From positions 744,001-808,000 of the forward strand of contig CAUWAG010000011.1 in assembly GCA_963556695.1 (NCBI GenBank): DNA of 64,000 nt, written 5' to 3'. Within the stretch, counting starts at the first letter, position 1; the number at the start of each line of letters is the position of its first letter. The notes below the pieces were generated by a model that made no database searches, had not been told where the DNA came from, and worked only from the letters and a program-made list of their open reading frames with translations. The position numbers were made by a program, and so were the translations under genes. Shown here piece after piece: positions 53,660-64,000 of the stretch. The DNA comes from Anthostomella pinea. Lineage: Eukaryota; Ascomycota; Sordariomycetes; Xylariales; Xylariaceae.

Positions 53660-56600
53660 GTCCTGAGGAAAGTCGCCCCCAGGACCTCGACCACGAGGAT
53701 GTACCAGACATGGATATGTTGTACCTCAAATCGGCGAATACAGGCGAAAACTCTCTTCTGCTGCGTGCAACCGTCCGTCAAGGCGGGCGCGGCAAGATCA
53801 GTATCGTCACTTTGCTAGATTCTGGATGTACCGCATTCTCCTTCATGGATACAACCTTCGCGCGAGAGCATGATTTCGATATATTGCAACTACCGAAACC
53901 GAAACAGCTCCGCCTTGCCAATGGCGAGCGGAAAAACAACGTCACCGAATTCGTCGTCGTGACGATGGAGGTGGATGGACACACAGAAACCCTACTTTGC
54001 TTCCTCACAGACCTTAGCAGCGAGACCCCTCTGATCCTGGGTTTTCCCTGGCTGCAAGCACACAATCCGGCTATCGACTGGCAGACATGCGAAATAACCT
54101 TCTGCTCCGAGTTCTGCAACAACAACTGCTTCCGCGTACGGCCTGTTCAGGTCAGAGGCGGCCGGAAGGCGTCAAACCCTAACCAGCAGAGGCAAAAGGT
54201 TCAATTCGCCGACACGGTCACTCTCCGCGACTGTTCACCAGACGACCTGAAAATCTCTTCAGCAGTGAATTTCGCATGGTTTTGTCGCCAGAAAGGAGTC
54301 ACGATCTCAAGAATCACGGCTGAACAACTCGAACACGTGAATCTACCAGACCTCGAACCCCCCGACCTCTCGGAACACGACCTCAGACGGATCCTGTCGA
54401 CGGAAGGTACAGCAGAGGAGCACAAGGCGAAGCTGGACGTTCGATACCACGCGTTCGTGGACGATCTATTCGACAAGCACTTCCTGAACAGGGTCACAGA
54501 CGAGGACATCGAAAAGTACCTCAAGAACAAGAAACCAGCAACGGTGAAAGAAATCAAGCGCAAATTGCCACCCGACTATTACGACTTTATCGACGTTTTC
54601 TTACCTTCAAAAGCGAAGAAACTGTCACCGTACCGCTTGTACGACCACCGAATCGACATCGAACACGGCAAATCAATCCCCAACCTGAAGACGCGTCCCA
54701 TGTCGCAGCCCGAACTCTGCGTTGTCAAGAAATACCTCGACAATAACATGCAGAAGGGCTTCATCCGCCCCTCCAGGTCAAAATCAGCCGCGCCACTGCT
54801 CCTGGCACGAAAACCGGGCGGCGGCGTACGAGTCTGCGTTGATTACCGTGGCCTCAACGATGTTACTGTCAAGAACAGGTACCTCCTCCCTCTCATCCGC
54901 GAAACACTCGACGTGCTGTGCATATCCAAGGTGTTTTCTAAGTTAGATATCATTGCGGCGTTCAACAAGATACGGATCGCAGAGGGAGACGAGTGGAAGA
55001 CGGCCTTCACGACGAGATTTGGGCTTTACGAGACCCTTGTGACCCCCTTCGGGCTCTGCAACGCTCTATCAACCTTTCAGCATTATATTAATGATACCTT
55101 ATACGATTTTCTCGATCGCTTCGCTTCAGCATACCTCAACGATATCCTTATCTACTCCAAGAACCTCAAGGAACACAAGGAGCATGTCCGCATGGTGCTG
55201 GAAGCCCTGAGGGGAGCAGGCCTGCAAGTAGACATCGACAAGTGCGACTTCCACACGACCAAAACCAAGTATCTGGGCCTCATCATCTCCACAGACGGGA
55301 TAAGCATGGACCCAGAGAAGGTGGAAGCGCTGCTGGACTGGGAGAGCCCACGCAATGTCAAGGACCTTCAGAGGTTCCTGGGGTTCGCGAACTTTTACAG
55401 GAGATTTATTCGCAGGTTTTCTTCGATTGCGAGACCTCTAACAAGTCTTTTCAAGACATCAGAGCGTTGGTTATGGGCTGACAACTGCCTGACCGCGTTC
55501 CAGCGCCTCAAGGAGTCATTCACGCGCGCCCCAGTGCTCTCGTACTTCCACCCCTGGAGACGAACAGTAGTCGAGACGGATGCCTCGGAGTGGGCTGTGG
55601 GAGGCGTGATATCTCAATACGATGATAACGGAGATTTACACCCAGTCGGCTTTTACTCGTCTAAACACACGCCGGCGGAGGCGAACTACGAGATATATGA
55701 CAAGGAGCTGCTTGCGATCATCAAGGCACTGGAAGAGTGGCGCCCTGAGCTCCAAGGCCCTGACGTGCCGTTCGAGATCATCATGGACCACAAGAACCTG
55801 CAGTACTTCATGACGACCAAGCTCCTAACACAGAGACAGGCCCGTTGGGCGGAGTTCCTCAGCCAATTCAACTTCCAGATTGTCTATCGAAGCGGGAAGC
55901 AGTCTGTTAAACCAGATGCTCTCAGCCGGAGACCTTGGGACACACCATCGAAGCTCAATACCACAGATTCACGAGTAGCAGCGAGACAACAAACGATCCT
56001 CCGAGCGTCACGTATATCCCCAGGCATGGCGGAAGAACGACTTTACGCGATAGATACCTCTGAAGACCTCGACGACCTCATCGATATGGCGTACAGCACT
56101 AATCATATGGCGAAAAAGGTGGTAAAAGCCTTACTAATTAAGAAATCGTGACCAAAGATCGTCAAGCGATTCATGCGAGTACCATTCAGTGACTGCAAAT
56201 TGCGAAATGGCCGTATTTTCTATCACGATAAGCTCTTCATCCCTGAGAACGATCACCTGCGATCCCAAATCCAATATCGTACACACGCACTTCCTGCTAG
56301 CGGTCACCCAGGCGGAGCGAAAACAGCGGAGCTAATCAAGAGAAACTACTGGTGGCCAGGCATGTACAGAGAAATCAGCGGTTTCGTGGGAGCCTGTCAC
56401 ACTTGCAGAAGGGCCAAAGGACTCAAGGAGAGCCCCCAGGGCCTGTTGCACTCGCTAACCGTCCCGTACAGGCCCTGGTCTGATATCTCAGTCGATTATA
56501 TCACTGGTTTACCTGATTATATACGCCACGAAGTCGTCTACAAGCATATCTTTGTCGTGGTTGACCGTCTGACCAAGATGCGTTACTCCGTAGCAGTCAA

Positions 56601-57940
56601 TAAACTGGACGTGCCCACGATGGTCGACGCTTTCGTTCACAGGGTGTTCTCTCTTCATGGCTCCCCCGAGTTTATTACTTCTGATAGGGGTTCACAGTTC
56701 GTATCGCAGTTCTGGCAACGGCTAGCAGAGCGCCTGGGCTCCAGGCTCAAACCCTCGTCTGCGTATCATCCGTCCACAAACGGTCAGACAGAGATCATAA
56801 ATTCCGTGCTTGAACAATACCTCCGGATATACATATCGCTCGATCAGGACGATTGGGTGGATCACTTGCCCCTTACAGAGTTTGCCTTGAACAACACTGT
56901 TTCCAGCACCACGAAGTTCTCACCGTTTTTTGCTAACTACGGCTGGAATGCACGCCTCGGCATCGAGCCACCCTCACCGCGGCCGCCTGACCTGTCCAGG
57001 GATGAGGCACGGGAGTGGGATAAAGCTGACAAACACGCTGACCTTATGAAAAACCTCCTCGACGAACTTTGTCACAATATGGCTCGAGCCCAAGAAGATT
57101 ACGAATAGTACGCGAACGCGAAGCGCGGCGATGCCCCCGTTTACAAGAAAGAAGACCTCGTCTGGCTTAGCTCTGAGAACATCGTCATGCAACGGCCTTC
57201 AAAGAAGCTGAGCGATAAGTGGCTTGGCCCGTTCGCAGTATTGCGAATATATAAGTGCGCGTGCGCTCTCGAGCTGGATGGTCGATTCAATGGCATTTTT
57301 CCTGTTTTCCACCACTCTTTGTTGCGACCAGTAGCAGAACCACGTACACAGGACCAAGTCGAGATTAACGACTCTCAGGAGGACCAGAAGGACCTTATCA
57401 TCGTGCCGAACGACAAGGGTCGCCTCCAGAGGAAGTGGGTGTTTGACAAGGTAACGGACAGTCGTATTGTTGGATGCAAGCGAGTTCAGATTATTCAGGT
57501 TGTCAAGTGTGTTCTGTTGTTGTGCTTGTTCTTCTCTGCTTCTTCAGCGTACAGAGATTGATCATCTGTCTTCTTGGTGGGTCAGATGCCCTGTGCGTCT
57601 CTGTCCCACTGGAGATCTTCCGGTGTCTATTTCCGGCTCCCATTCAACACGTATGGACCAAACAGAAGGACTAATGTACAACGTTCTGTGGCAAGATGGA
57701 ACAGCTTCATGGCAACCTGCCCGAAACCTCCAGGGCTGCCACTGGATTATGTACGACTTCCACCAGAAAAACAAGGGGAAGCCAGGTCCGCCATGGTGGT
57801 TCAGGAAGAAGGAAGCCCTCGAACAGAGGGTTTGGCACGAAAGACGGGCACAGAGTGAATCAGAGTCAAGTGACGATACAGACAACGATTCAGTTGAGAA
57901 CTCCGAAGAGAGCGACGATAACACTGATTTTGATGTCTGA
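53650..57940 (+). pseudogene. pol polyprotein, degenerate
   Basis: Domains in order, numbered from the ATG at 53710. Protease with DSG at residues 37-39. Reverse transcriptase with VDYRGLNDVTVKNRY and AYLNDILIYSK (Y475-D478), where the family has YLDD. RNase H (VVETDASEWAVGG...YEIYDKELLAII). Integrase with H2C2 zinc site (HALPASGHPGGAK...CHTCRRAK) and DDE core (SVDYITGLP, SDRGSQF, NGQTEIIN). Chromodomain (KVTDSR, then MYNVLWQDGTASWQPARNL). TGA at 56149 and TAG at 57106 are consistent with CGA and CAG mutated C to T, and YLND with GAC to AAC. A solo LTR splits the chromodomain. Confidence 0.9.
57468..57649 (+). repeat. Solo LTR, family E (182 bp), inside the chromodomain
   Basis: TGTTGGATGC...CATTCAACA flanked by CGTAT on both sides (57463-57467, 57650-57654). 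LTR plus one duplication is 187 bp, which accounts exactly for the frame change between the two chromodomain halves. Close relative at 11205-11383. Confidence 0.87.
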
Positions 57941-57969
57941 ATTGCCTCATTTGCGGTCAAATGAGGTTT

Positions 57970-58060
57970 AGAAGAGGGGAGTACTGTCAGGAAGTGAACA
58001 AAGGACCTTGTGTGTACATATACAGGGCCACCACGCCTGATAGTTCAGTCTCCTTGAAGA
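57970..58060 (+). repeat. Polypurine tract and truncated 3' LTR
   Basis: AGAAGAGGGGAG precedes TGTCAGGAAG at 57985. Identity to the 5' LTR stops after about 76 bp, where unrelated sequence begins. Confidence 0.85.
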
Positions 58061-60034
58061 ATGTCGGCGCAGACGATGAGGGCTCGGTCTGCGCTGAACA
58101 GAATCAGGAGGCTATCGACGCCGAAGAGGAGGATACTGCTTGCATTGAGCATGACGAGGAGGACACCAGCGCCGAGCAGAAGGAGACCTTTACCGCGGAT
58201 GAACTTTCAGCGCGGAAGACGACTCTGGCGCCGAGCAGCAGGAGACTCCAAATGCTGGAGAGGACGGAACTTCCGACGTTTAAATGAGAGACGAGATTCT
58301 CGGCGTCGAGGGGAGGATATATGACCCCTAGGCCAGCTGACGGTCCAGATGACGCTTGCTGGCCATGGAGATGAGGGCTCCCCTAGATAAATGTTCGTAC
58401 CAAGTTGATGGGACCACCAGACTATCACTCTTGCTGAGCCAGAATGGCTTGTTCTTGGTTGCAACAAGGGATGGATATCAATGTGGGAGCTTCTCAGGAG
58501 GTGGGTCTCTTGCCACGACCAAGTCGAACACTGTCATGGCGGCTCCTCCATGTCGGGCTGCTCATATCCAGGAGCTGGTACTCAGCGCCTTGCATAGGCA
58601 GTATCGAGAAACAATCCACGTCATCGTGTACTTGAAGGTAGACAGGCAAGACCAGTGACGTTGTACTATCGCTTGTCTGAACCCGGCGTCAAAATGGTAG
58701 ATCAACCGGCTGATTCCTCGTGTTGCACAGCCGTCACCCAGTACCTTACTTTCAGCTTGATAGCCACGGGTGCACTAGGAAAAGCGCGCGCTCGCCTACA
58801 AGGCAAGCTTGAAACGGCCTTCAAGCTTCTAAAAGATAGAGGCCGCCGGCTTGGAAGCTCCGTTGCTGTCCGTCCCACTGGGAGAACGCGGGCAGCCAGA
58901 ATGCTCGGTTTACACGCCCTCAAGATATACTGAACCTTGGAAGCTCTCACCATACCTTCTCCGCCTCCAAACACAACATCGTCAGCTCGAGATAAATGCT
59001 GCAAATGGCCATACCATGTCGGGAGACCGGAGTGAGTCGTCAAGACGATGAGTCGCAGAACCTAGCCGCGAGCCTCACCACCTCCGACAGCAAGCGGCCA
59101 AGACGGGGGTTGTACCCAAACGTGCCTCCTTTGGCTGGTCAGAAATGCATTAGTGGTGGGGTTCAATGGCACGTACCTTTATGTGTGAGACACTGTCTTT
59201 ACTGAGGAATATAATAGTGATTCAGGTCGTGATGTTGCGAACAGGGGGGCATGGTGAACCTCGGCCGTGTCGCGAAGTACGTGAGCAGACGCGGCACATA
59301 GAAGGAGTGAACTGACCTGTCGGCCGACCTATGTGCGAGGCCAACGACATCACCGTATGCATTCGTGCAGAGTCGGGATTAAAGGCGTGAGACATCGTTT
59401 ATTGGCCGATAATGTCAATGTCCTCCGAGTCGTTCAACTGATGGCACCGGGGCAAGCCCGGTCATGTCATGTACAGATGGGTATCTGGCCTACTCCCGGA
59501 GGCCAATAATCCAGTCAAGAGATCCATCGTGTCGCCATAAGTTTGGAGGACCAGATGTAACCTTCCGACTAGATTTCCTTGTCCTAGACACCACCGATTT
59601 CACACACCCCGACACTGCCACAGCGACAGGTCTTTTTCATAGGCACCGCTCATCTGCCCTGTGACGAGCAATGCCGCCAGTCAGGGGCCGAGGCCGTGGC
59701 GGCAAGGTGGGCGGCCATGGTTAAGGGCGCCATAAGCACCCTGTGGTGGTATTGTGAAGAGCAGTCGGGCACGTGAAAGCTGCTCGCTTTGCTTCATCCT
59801 CGAATACTCCATGTCAAGACGAGATTCGCACGGGCTGGGGACTGAGTCAGAGGTGTTGCGGCGGAGGCATGGGTGCCTGGGGGCATGACGGTATATCATG
59901 TGGATGCAGGCAGAATAGAGCAGGATGGGTCATGAGGGGGCTATGGGCGAGTGAGTGACGAGATCGAGACCTGAGACATGATGAACCAGATGGGAACAAG
60001 ATGCCATCTTTCCGTCATGACGTGACCATATAAC
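58061..60034. other. No confident gene; acidic ORF next to truncated LTR
   Basis: 58061-58287 continues a plus frame of acidic protein (DDEGSVCAEQNQEAIDAEEE), possibly part of a gene captured or cut at the LTR break. The remainder has only short frames. Confidence 0.35.
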
Positions 60035-60208
60035 ATGACTTCATTAACGTCAGGACCTGGGGATCTCGCTCGGGATGCTGTACGTGATGCCGCAGCCAAC
60101 TCTCCGTGGCTGTCCACTCGCTTGCTACATTCATCTCCACCTCCATCTCCACCTCCATCTCTTGGACTGGGGACACTCGTGCTTGTGCCGGTGTACGTGA
60201 GGCCGTGA
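60035..60208 (+). CDS. Small ORF, 57 aa
   Basis: ATG-started frame reading smoothly (MTSLTSGPGDLARDAVRDAA) with a SPPPSPPPS run coded by a CTCCAC repeat. Could be a remnant; no domain. Confidence 0.22.
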   Translation: MTSLTSGPGDLARDAVRDAAANSPWLSTRLLHSSPPPSPPPSLGLGTLVLVPVYVRP

Positions 60209-60467
60209 TGTCCAACACTGCGCGCCATCCACTTGCTCGCCAGTGCCCCTATTCTTCGATGGTGTCCCCTGACTTCATCATGGACTTTGGTCCCTCAGTC
60301 GTCCGAGGATTGGGCGTTTTGCCGTGCTTCCGTTCAAGACTTCTCGAGTGCTATACATCATCGTTGGAGGCCTTCTATAACTGTAGCACCGTTAATCGGG
60401 CGGATTTCTCGTGTCTCTCCGCGCATAGAAAAATCCCATGGCACTGTGACGTAGGATGACGATACCC

Positions 60468-60977
60468 TCAGGGCTCTGCTGCTTTCTCCGCCAAGGAGCT
60501 CCATTCCCGTCCCGGCCAAAGTGACGATCGTGACAGAAGCAAGGGGATGCCATTGAAGCCATCGTTCTCTGCTCCACAGCCCCCACTCACCACGTCGTCG
60601 GCCCCGTGAATGACGCGGTCGCCATCCATAGCTCGTGACATTTGTCGCCGTGACCAGAGAACTTCTTGTGTGCCTCTTTCCAAAGGAGGTCTTCTGCTCG
60701 CTCGTAAGGATGCATCACAGCGAATAATGCCGCTATAGTCTTGATCCTTTGGCCATCTGTAGGCTTCTTCTGGTCTCGCACTCATAACTTTGCGATATCT
60801 GTGGTCTTCCGGGTTGTCGGCGATGCGGCGGGTGTCATCGCGTGCTTCCTGCCGCAGTGCCCGCAACTAATCAGCTATCACCTTCTGCAGTAATGATGCT
60901 ATCCCTTGTGCCATTAAATCGATAACCATGTAGCGTTCCGCTGCCTCGCTCTGATCCGGCAACATTCGTAAAGACAT
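60468..60977 (-). pseudogene. Hypothetical gene with one in-frame stop
   Basis: ATG at 60977 leads into MLPDQSEAAERYMVIDLMAQ and QKVIAD, then TAG (60867-60869), and the same frame continues with LRALRQEARDDTRRIADNPE. A second frame (60781-60587) also looks coding (MHPYERAEDLLWKEAHKKF), implying a later frameshift. The product would be mostly helical and charged. Not recognised. The stop is consistent with CAG to TAG. Confidence 0.38.
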
Positions 60978-62726
60978 GTGCTTCGGTGTTTTAGTGCTTC
61001 ACTTCGTGAGGAAGGCCTGCCTCCCTCTTCGTGGAGGATTATGACTCGCCATCCGATGTGGTCAGTCGCCATGACGGACGCGGCGATGCCTCTTAGTGCT
61101 CACGCACCATCGATCGCAACGCGCTGCCCACTCGGCGTTGTTATCCTCGGGCTGCCCCCTGAGCCGCACCGCATTGGTCAGACTGGTCTTGGAGGAATGG
61201 ACGGATATGGTGATACATCTCGATGAATATCGTCGACTGCCTGTCCTGCAGCAACCCCGCATCATCCATCGACTTCTTTACGCGCTACTCTGACTTTGAC
61301 CAAGTTGTAAACGCGCCATCGACCTTTTGTTCTTTAAACTGCTTACATGTGTAAGGCATCCGACAATAGTATCAACATTGCATGTCGCTCGTTCGTCAGC
61401 ATGGCTGCCACCGTCACCGTATCTAGCGACCTCTAGAGCCAGCTGAGTGTCCGTGGTATTGGAGACCTACTGTAAATGTGCGCCATTCCCTGGCGCGGTA
61501 TTGCAAACCCAAACGAATCACTAGCGGGTTCGTCCACTATACCGGCAGCCCACGGCCCTTTAGGAGCCCAGCGCAGGCGGGATTGATCGCGACGGTTCGC
61601 ACCACCACTTAAAGCATGGGTTTAGGAGTGCATTCAGAATCTTTCAGCTACCAGCCTGCCTATGTGGTCCGTTACGGCAAGGAGACCAAACTGGACTGGA
61701 CGACTGGACTCGGACTTAGACTTGGATGATGGATGACAGATCGCGATTGGCGGATGGATGCATTCAGGACAACCCGCTATATACCCGACTGGAGTTCTTC
61801 CGCGGCCGACAGCAAACTCCCTGCCCACCTGAGCACTAAACCCGCCGATCCCTGCAACGCTACGACGCCCCCATGACCCGACGCCTCACGCCCTAAAACG
61901 CCCTAAAGCCCAGCGGTCCGGCCCGCTGCACCCACCAGACTGGTCCTCTCCACTGGGCTGGTCCCGACTCTCCACCACCTGCAGCACTGAACTGCCCGAA
62001 AAAGATAGCTGACGGATCGTGATTGGTGCCCGGGCGCGCTGCACTGGCTCGTAAGCCACAAGCCTGCAGTGTTGGAATCAGCCCTAGCCCTAAACTCAAC
62101 TCAACTCAACTCAACGTCAGTAGATCTTCACGTTGGAAGCTGGTGGCAGGACATACACCAAGACACAGGCATCAGAACTCGACAACATCGGTTTTGCACT
62201 GGGTCAACACACGCTCATTCAAAGCCGGTCCTGCTGGCTGACTGCATGTGGTTTTAGCTGTGAGTGCTTTTCTAGGTGGCCTAGCCGGCTGCAATTTACA
62301 GGGCACAGACTGTCACTAGGAAAGGCATAGACTGAGACAGGACACGGACTGTCACAGGCATCATCCACGGTCCGACTGTTCACGATATAAGGGTGAGGCA
62401 GATGTGGAAACGCACACATGAGTACAGAAGTATAAGTGTCCTGAAGAGGTCCACGTGAACCGTGAACTTGATACATGCACCTATCTTGGAGTGCCGCTAT
62501 AACAAAAGAGAATAGTAAGTCATGCAGTGGTACGCTATGGCTCGCATCCAGCCATTCAAACCCCAGTCCAAAATCTGATAGTCATGCTAGGCGCCCGTGT
62601 CAACTCATCCTTCCCATGTCCCTACTCATATCCTCCTATCCATGTCCTCCAAGGCCGGTATGTAGACGATAGTCACCACACCATATCGCATATGTACCAA
62701 CGCTCGTCGCTCAACCTTCACTCCAA
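60978..62726. other. No gene identified (about 1.7 kb)
   Basis: Short frames only. A CAACT pentamer tandem repeat lies at about 62096-62115. Single CGGTCCG words occur at 61914 and 62368. Confidence 0.4.
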
Positions 62727-63071
62727 TCAAGCCACAGTTGCCCACCCATCTTGACCGTCCAATTGCCTTGCTAGGCTGACCATATTTTTGGCCTGCTTGA
62801 CCAAGTCATTCAGCATATGCATGAGGGCCCCTCGACGAAGAGAGTTGCTTTCGCTTGGCCGTCCGACGCCCGGGGTCGCATCTGTCACGGGCCCGAGGTT
62901 GATGAGACGCCGGTAGAGCATGATCCGCGTCGATATGTAGTTCCCATCGGCCGAAGGCTGGCTAGTGGCATATGCCATCTCCTTATTGTTAACTGTCATC
63001 CGCCGGTTGAAATCGGCCACCACCTGTTCGACATCCGTCCACTCCTGTGTAGAATCGGCCATGTTGGTCAT
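62727..63071 (-). CDS. Hypothetical protein, 114 aa, probable 5'-leader intron
   Basis: ATG at 63071 (or MADST at 63062, in better context, ACATGGCC). The product is soluble and helical (DVEQVVADFNRRMTVNN, MHMLNDLVKQAKNMVSLARQ), with no signal peptide or known domain. Upstream, GTAAGT near 63245 and an acceptor TTTAG directly before the ATG suggest an intron in the untranslated leader, a good sign of a real gene. Composition is typical of coding DNA. Confidence 0.52.
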   Translation of the reverse strand: MTNMADSTQEWTDVEQVVADFNRRMTVNNKEMAYATSQPSADGNYISTRIMLYRRLINLGPVTDATPGVGRPSESNSLRRGALMHMLNDLVKQAKNMVSLARQLDGQDGWATVA

Positions 63072-64000
63072 CTAAAGCTCTGACGGATGTAGGAGAGCAA
63101 GGGAGGGAGGCGCCCGGAACCGCTGGTTGGTATCGAAGACGAAGAGGAAGAGATTTCCGAACCTCTGTCTCTGTGTATCTGTATCTGCTATCGAGCACAT
63201 GAGTGGGAGACCGAGTGAGGAAGAGTGCCGGAGTCTGAACTTACGGTCGGAAACGAGAATACCAGCGGGCAGATCAGACAGCCTGATCGGATGAGGGGAG
63301 ATGTCTATGATTCTGGGTTGTTAATGGTTGATGAGCGGCTGGTTTTCATATCATAGACTGTGTGCGCGTGCACGATTGATATACGTAGATGATGTCTGTT
63401 AGGTGGGAGTTGGGATCTTGTTGATAACTGTCTGTCTGGGCCGAGATTTGATAGAATAGAGTGAACAATAGGAAGGTTGAAGGAAGAGGGAAAGAAGCCA
63501 AGGCATCTGGTGACCCCGTGGCAACGACTTCCGTCTTTTGCGGCGGCAATTGGGGCCATGGACCTCGTCCTCCTTCTTCGTGAAGGTCTACCCGTGGACA
63601 TGGTGTGATTTGACGGCAAGTGTGAGGCACCCTCTCGCCTAGTACTAGTATGTGGAAGAGTCAAGAGGTATGTGGGAATGGAAGGGAAGTCAGTCAACCT
63701 CTCCACTGCGTCCAGATTTCTGTCGGCAGCTGCTGGGCTCAAGTCAAGGTGAAGGTGCAGATCTAGATCCAGGAAGGTAGGTACAGGAAAGGGCGAGACG
63801 GACAGAATGACATGCGACTGCCATGTGATAGATAGCCCCAGGTCACCATGACGCATGACGCATTCTGGTCAAGACCAAAACACTATCACGATCCGAGCCG
63901 TCGCTGTTTCCGCACTTCATCTCTGTGCCCTCTTGCTGGGGTGGCATCACATCACCACATGGCCGCATTATACTTCTATCCTCCATCTACACCCACGCAC
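63072..64000. other. Upstream region of 62727-63071; no other gene
   Basis: Contains the presumed leader intron (about 63246-63072). The 183-codon minus frame at 63856-63305 is His/Leu/Arg-rich, without domain, and probably not coding. Confidence 0.4.

Larger units (their letters stand above)
51481..58060 (+). mobile_element. Ty3/gypsy retrotransposon with chromodomain, degenerate
   Basis: 5' LTR (51481-51855), gag, pol (protease, reverse transcriptase, RNase H, integrase, chromodomain), polypurine tract and a truncated 3' LTR are in the canonical Ty3/gypsy order. Lesions are a gag frameshift near 52300, pol stops at 56149 and 57106, YLND at the reverse-transcriptase active site, a solo LTR inside the chromodomain, and a 3' LTR cut to about 76 bp. 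Composition is otherwise normal. It lies directly against a CobW fragment. Confidence 0.93.

Noticed and set aside
57464..57668. Intron in the gypsy chromodomain
   Set aside because: GT-AG choices remove conserved chromodomain residues, whereas TG...CA ends with CGTAT duplications fit a solo LTR exactly.
63305..63856. 183-codon minus frame
   Set aside because: Low-complexity His/Leu/Arg content, no start context, no domain.
1..64000. tRNA, rRNA and CRISPR arrays
   Set aside because: No cloverleaf-type, rRNA-like or regularly spaced repeat arrays were noticed; microsatellites do not qualify.

Overview
The window looks like nuclear DNA of a filamentous ascomycete (Pezizomycotina). The signs are short GT-AG introns (57-99 bp), UstYa/DUF3328-type genes, Fot1/pogo, Tc1 and Ty3/gypsy transposons, and a 14.7-kb AT-rich block whose transposon ghosts carry the one-way C-to-T / G-to-A decay expected from repeat-induced point mutation (RIP). 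I saw no tRNA, rRNA, CRISPR array or bacterial-type operon.

Layout. 1-10.2 kb: gene-poor DNA with decayed coding scraps, one plausible hypothetical gene (4023-4703), a 2433-bp Fot1/pogo element with 107-bp inverted ends and TA target duplication (6488-8920), and a 234-bp MITE-like inverted repeat. 10.2-26.9 kb: a transposon graveyard. It holds a tyrosine-recombinase remnant, RIP-ruined pogo and Ty3/gypsy copies, and about nine solo LTRs of five families, most with perfect 5-bp target duplications and no RIP. It also holds an unmutated internally deleted pogo derivative that jumped into an already RIPed LTR. 87-bp inverted repeats sit at both edges.

27-37.4 kb: the intact island and the most interesting part. 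Four small single-pass membrane proteins carry paired HxxHC motifs or a degraded form of them. These are an HxxHC-family protein, a divergent UstYa pair (one with most of its metal-binding histidines lost) and a four-exon UstYa protein. Further on come a one-membrane-span orphan, a spliced small secreted Cys-containing protein and a DHA1-type MFS exporter. This is the gene content of a fungal RiPP (dikaritin-like) or cyclic-peptide tailoring locus. No precursor or synthetase is certain in the window; one weak precursor candidate lies between two UstYa genes. A CGGTCCG motif occurs twice in each of two promoter regions serving three of these genes.

37.4-64 kb: mostly decayed genes (frameshifts, C-to-T stops), a Tc1-type transposase with two stops (47080-48186), an ankyrin-gene relic, and adjoining CobW and M3-peptidase fragments. 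A 6.6-kb Ty3/gypsy element (51481-58060) is itself damaged. It has a gag frameshift, two pol stops, YLDD changed to YLND, a solo LTR inside its chromodomain and a truncated 3' LTR. Two more plausible hypothetical genes lie at 43570-44238 and 62727-63071.
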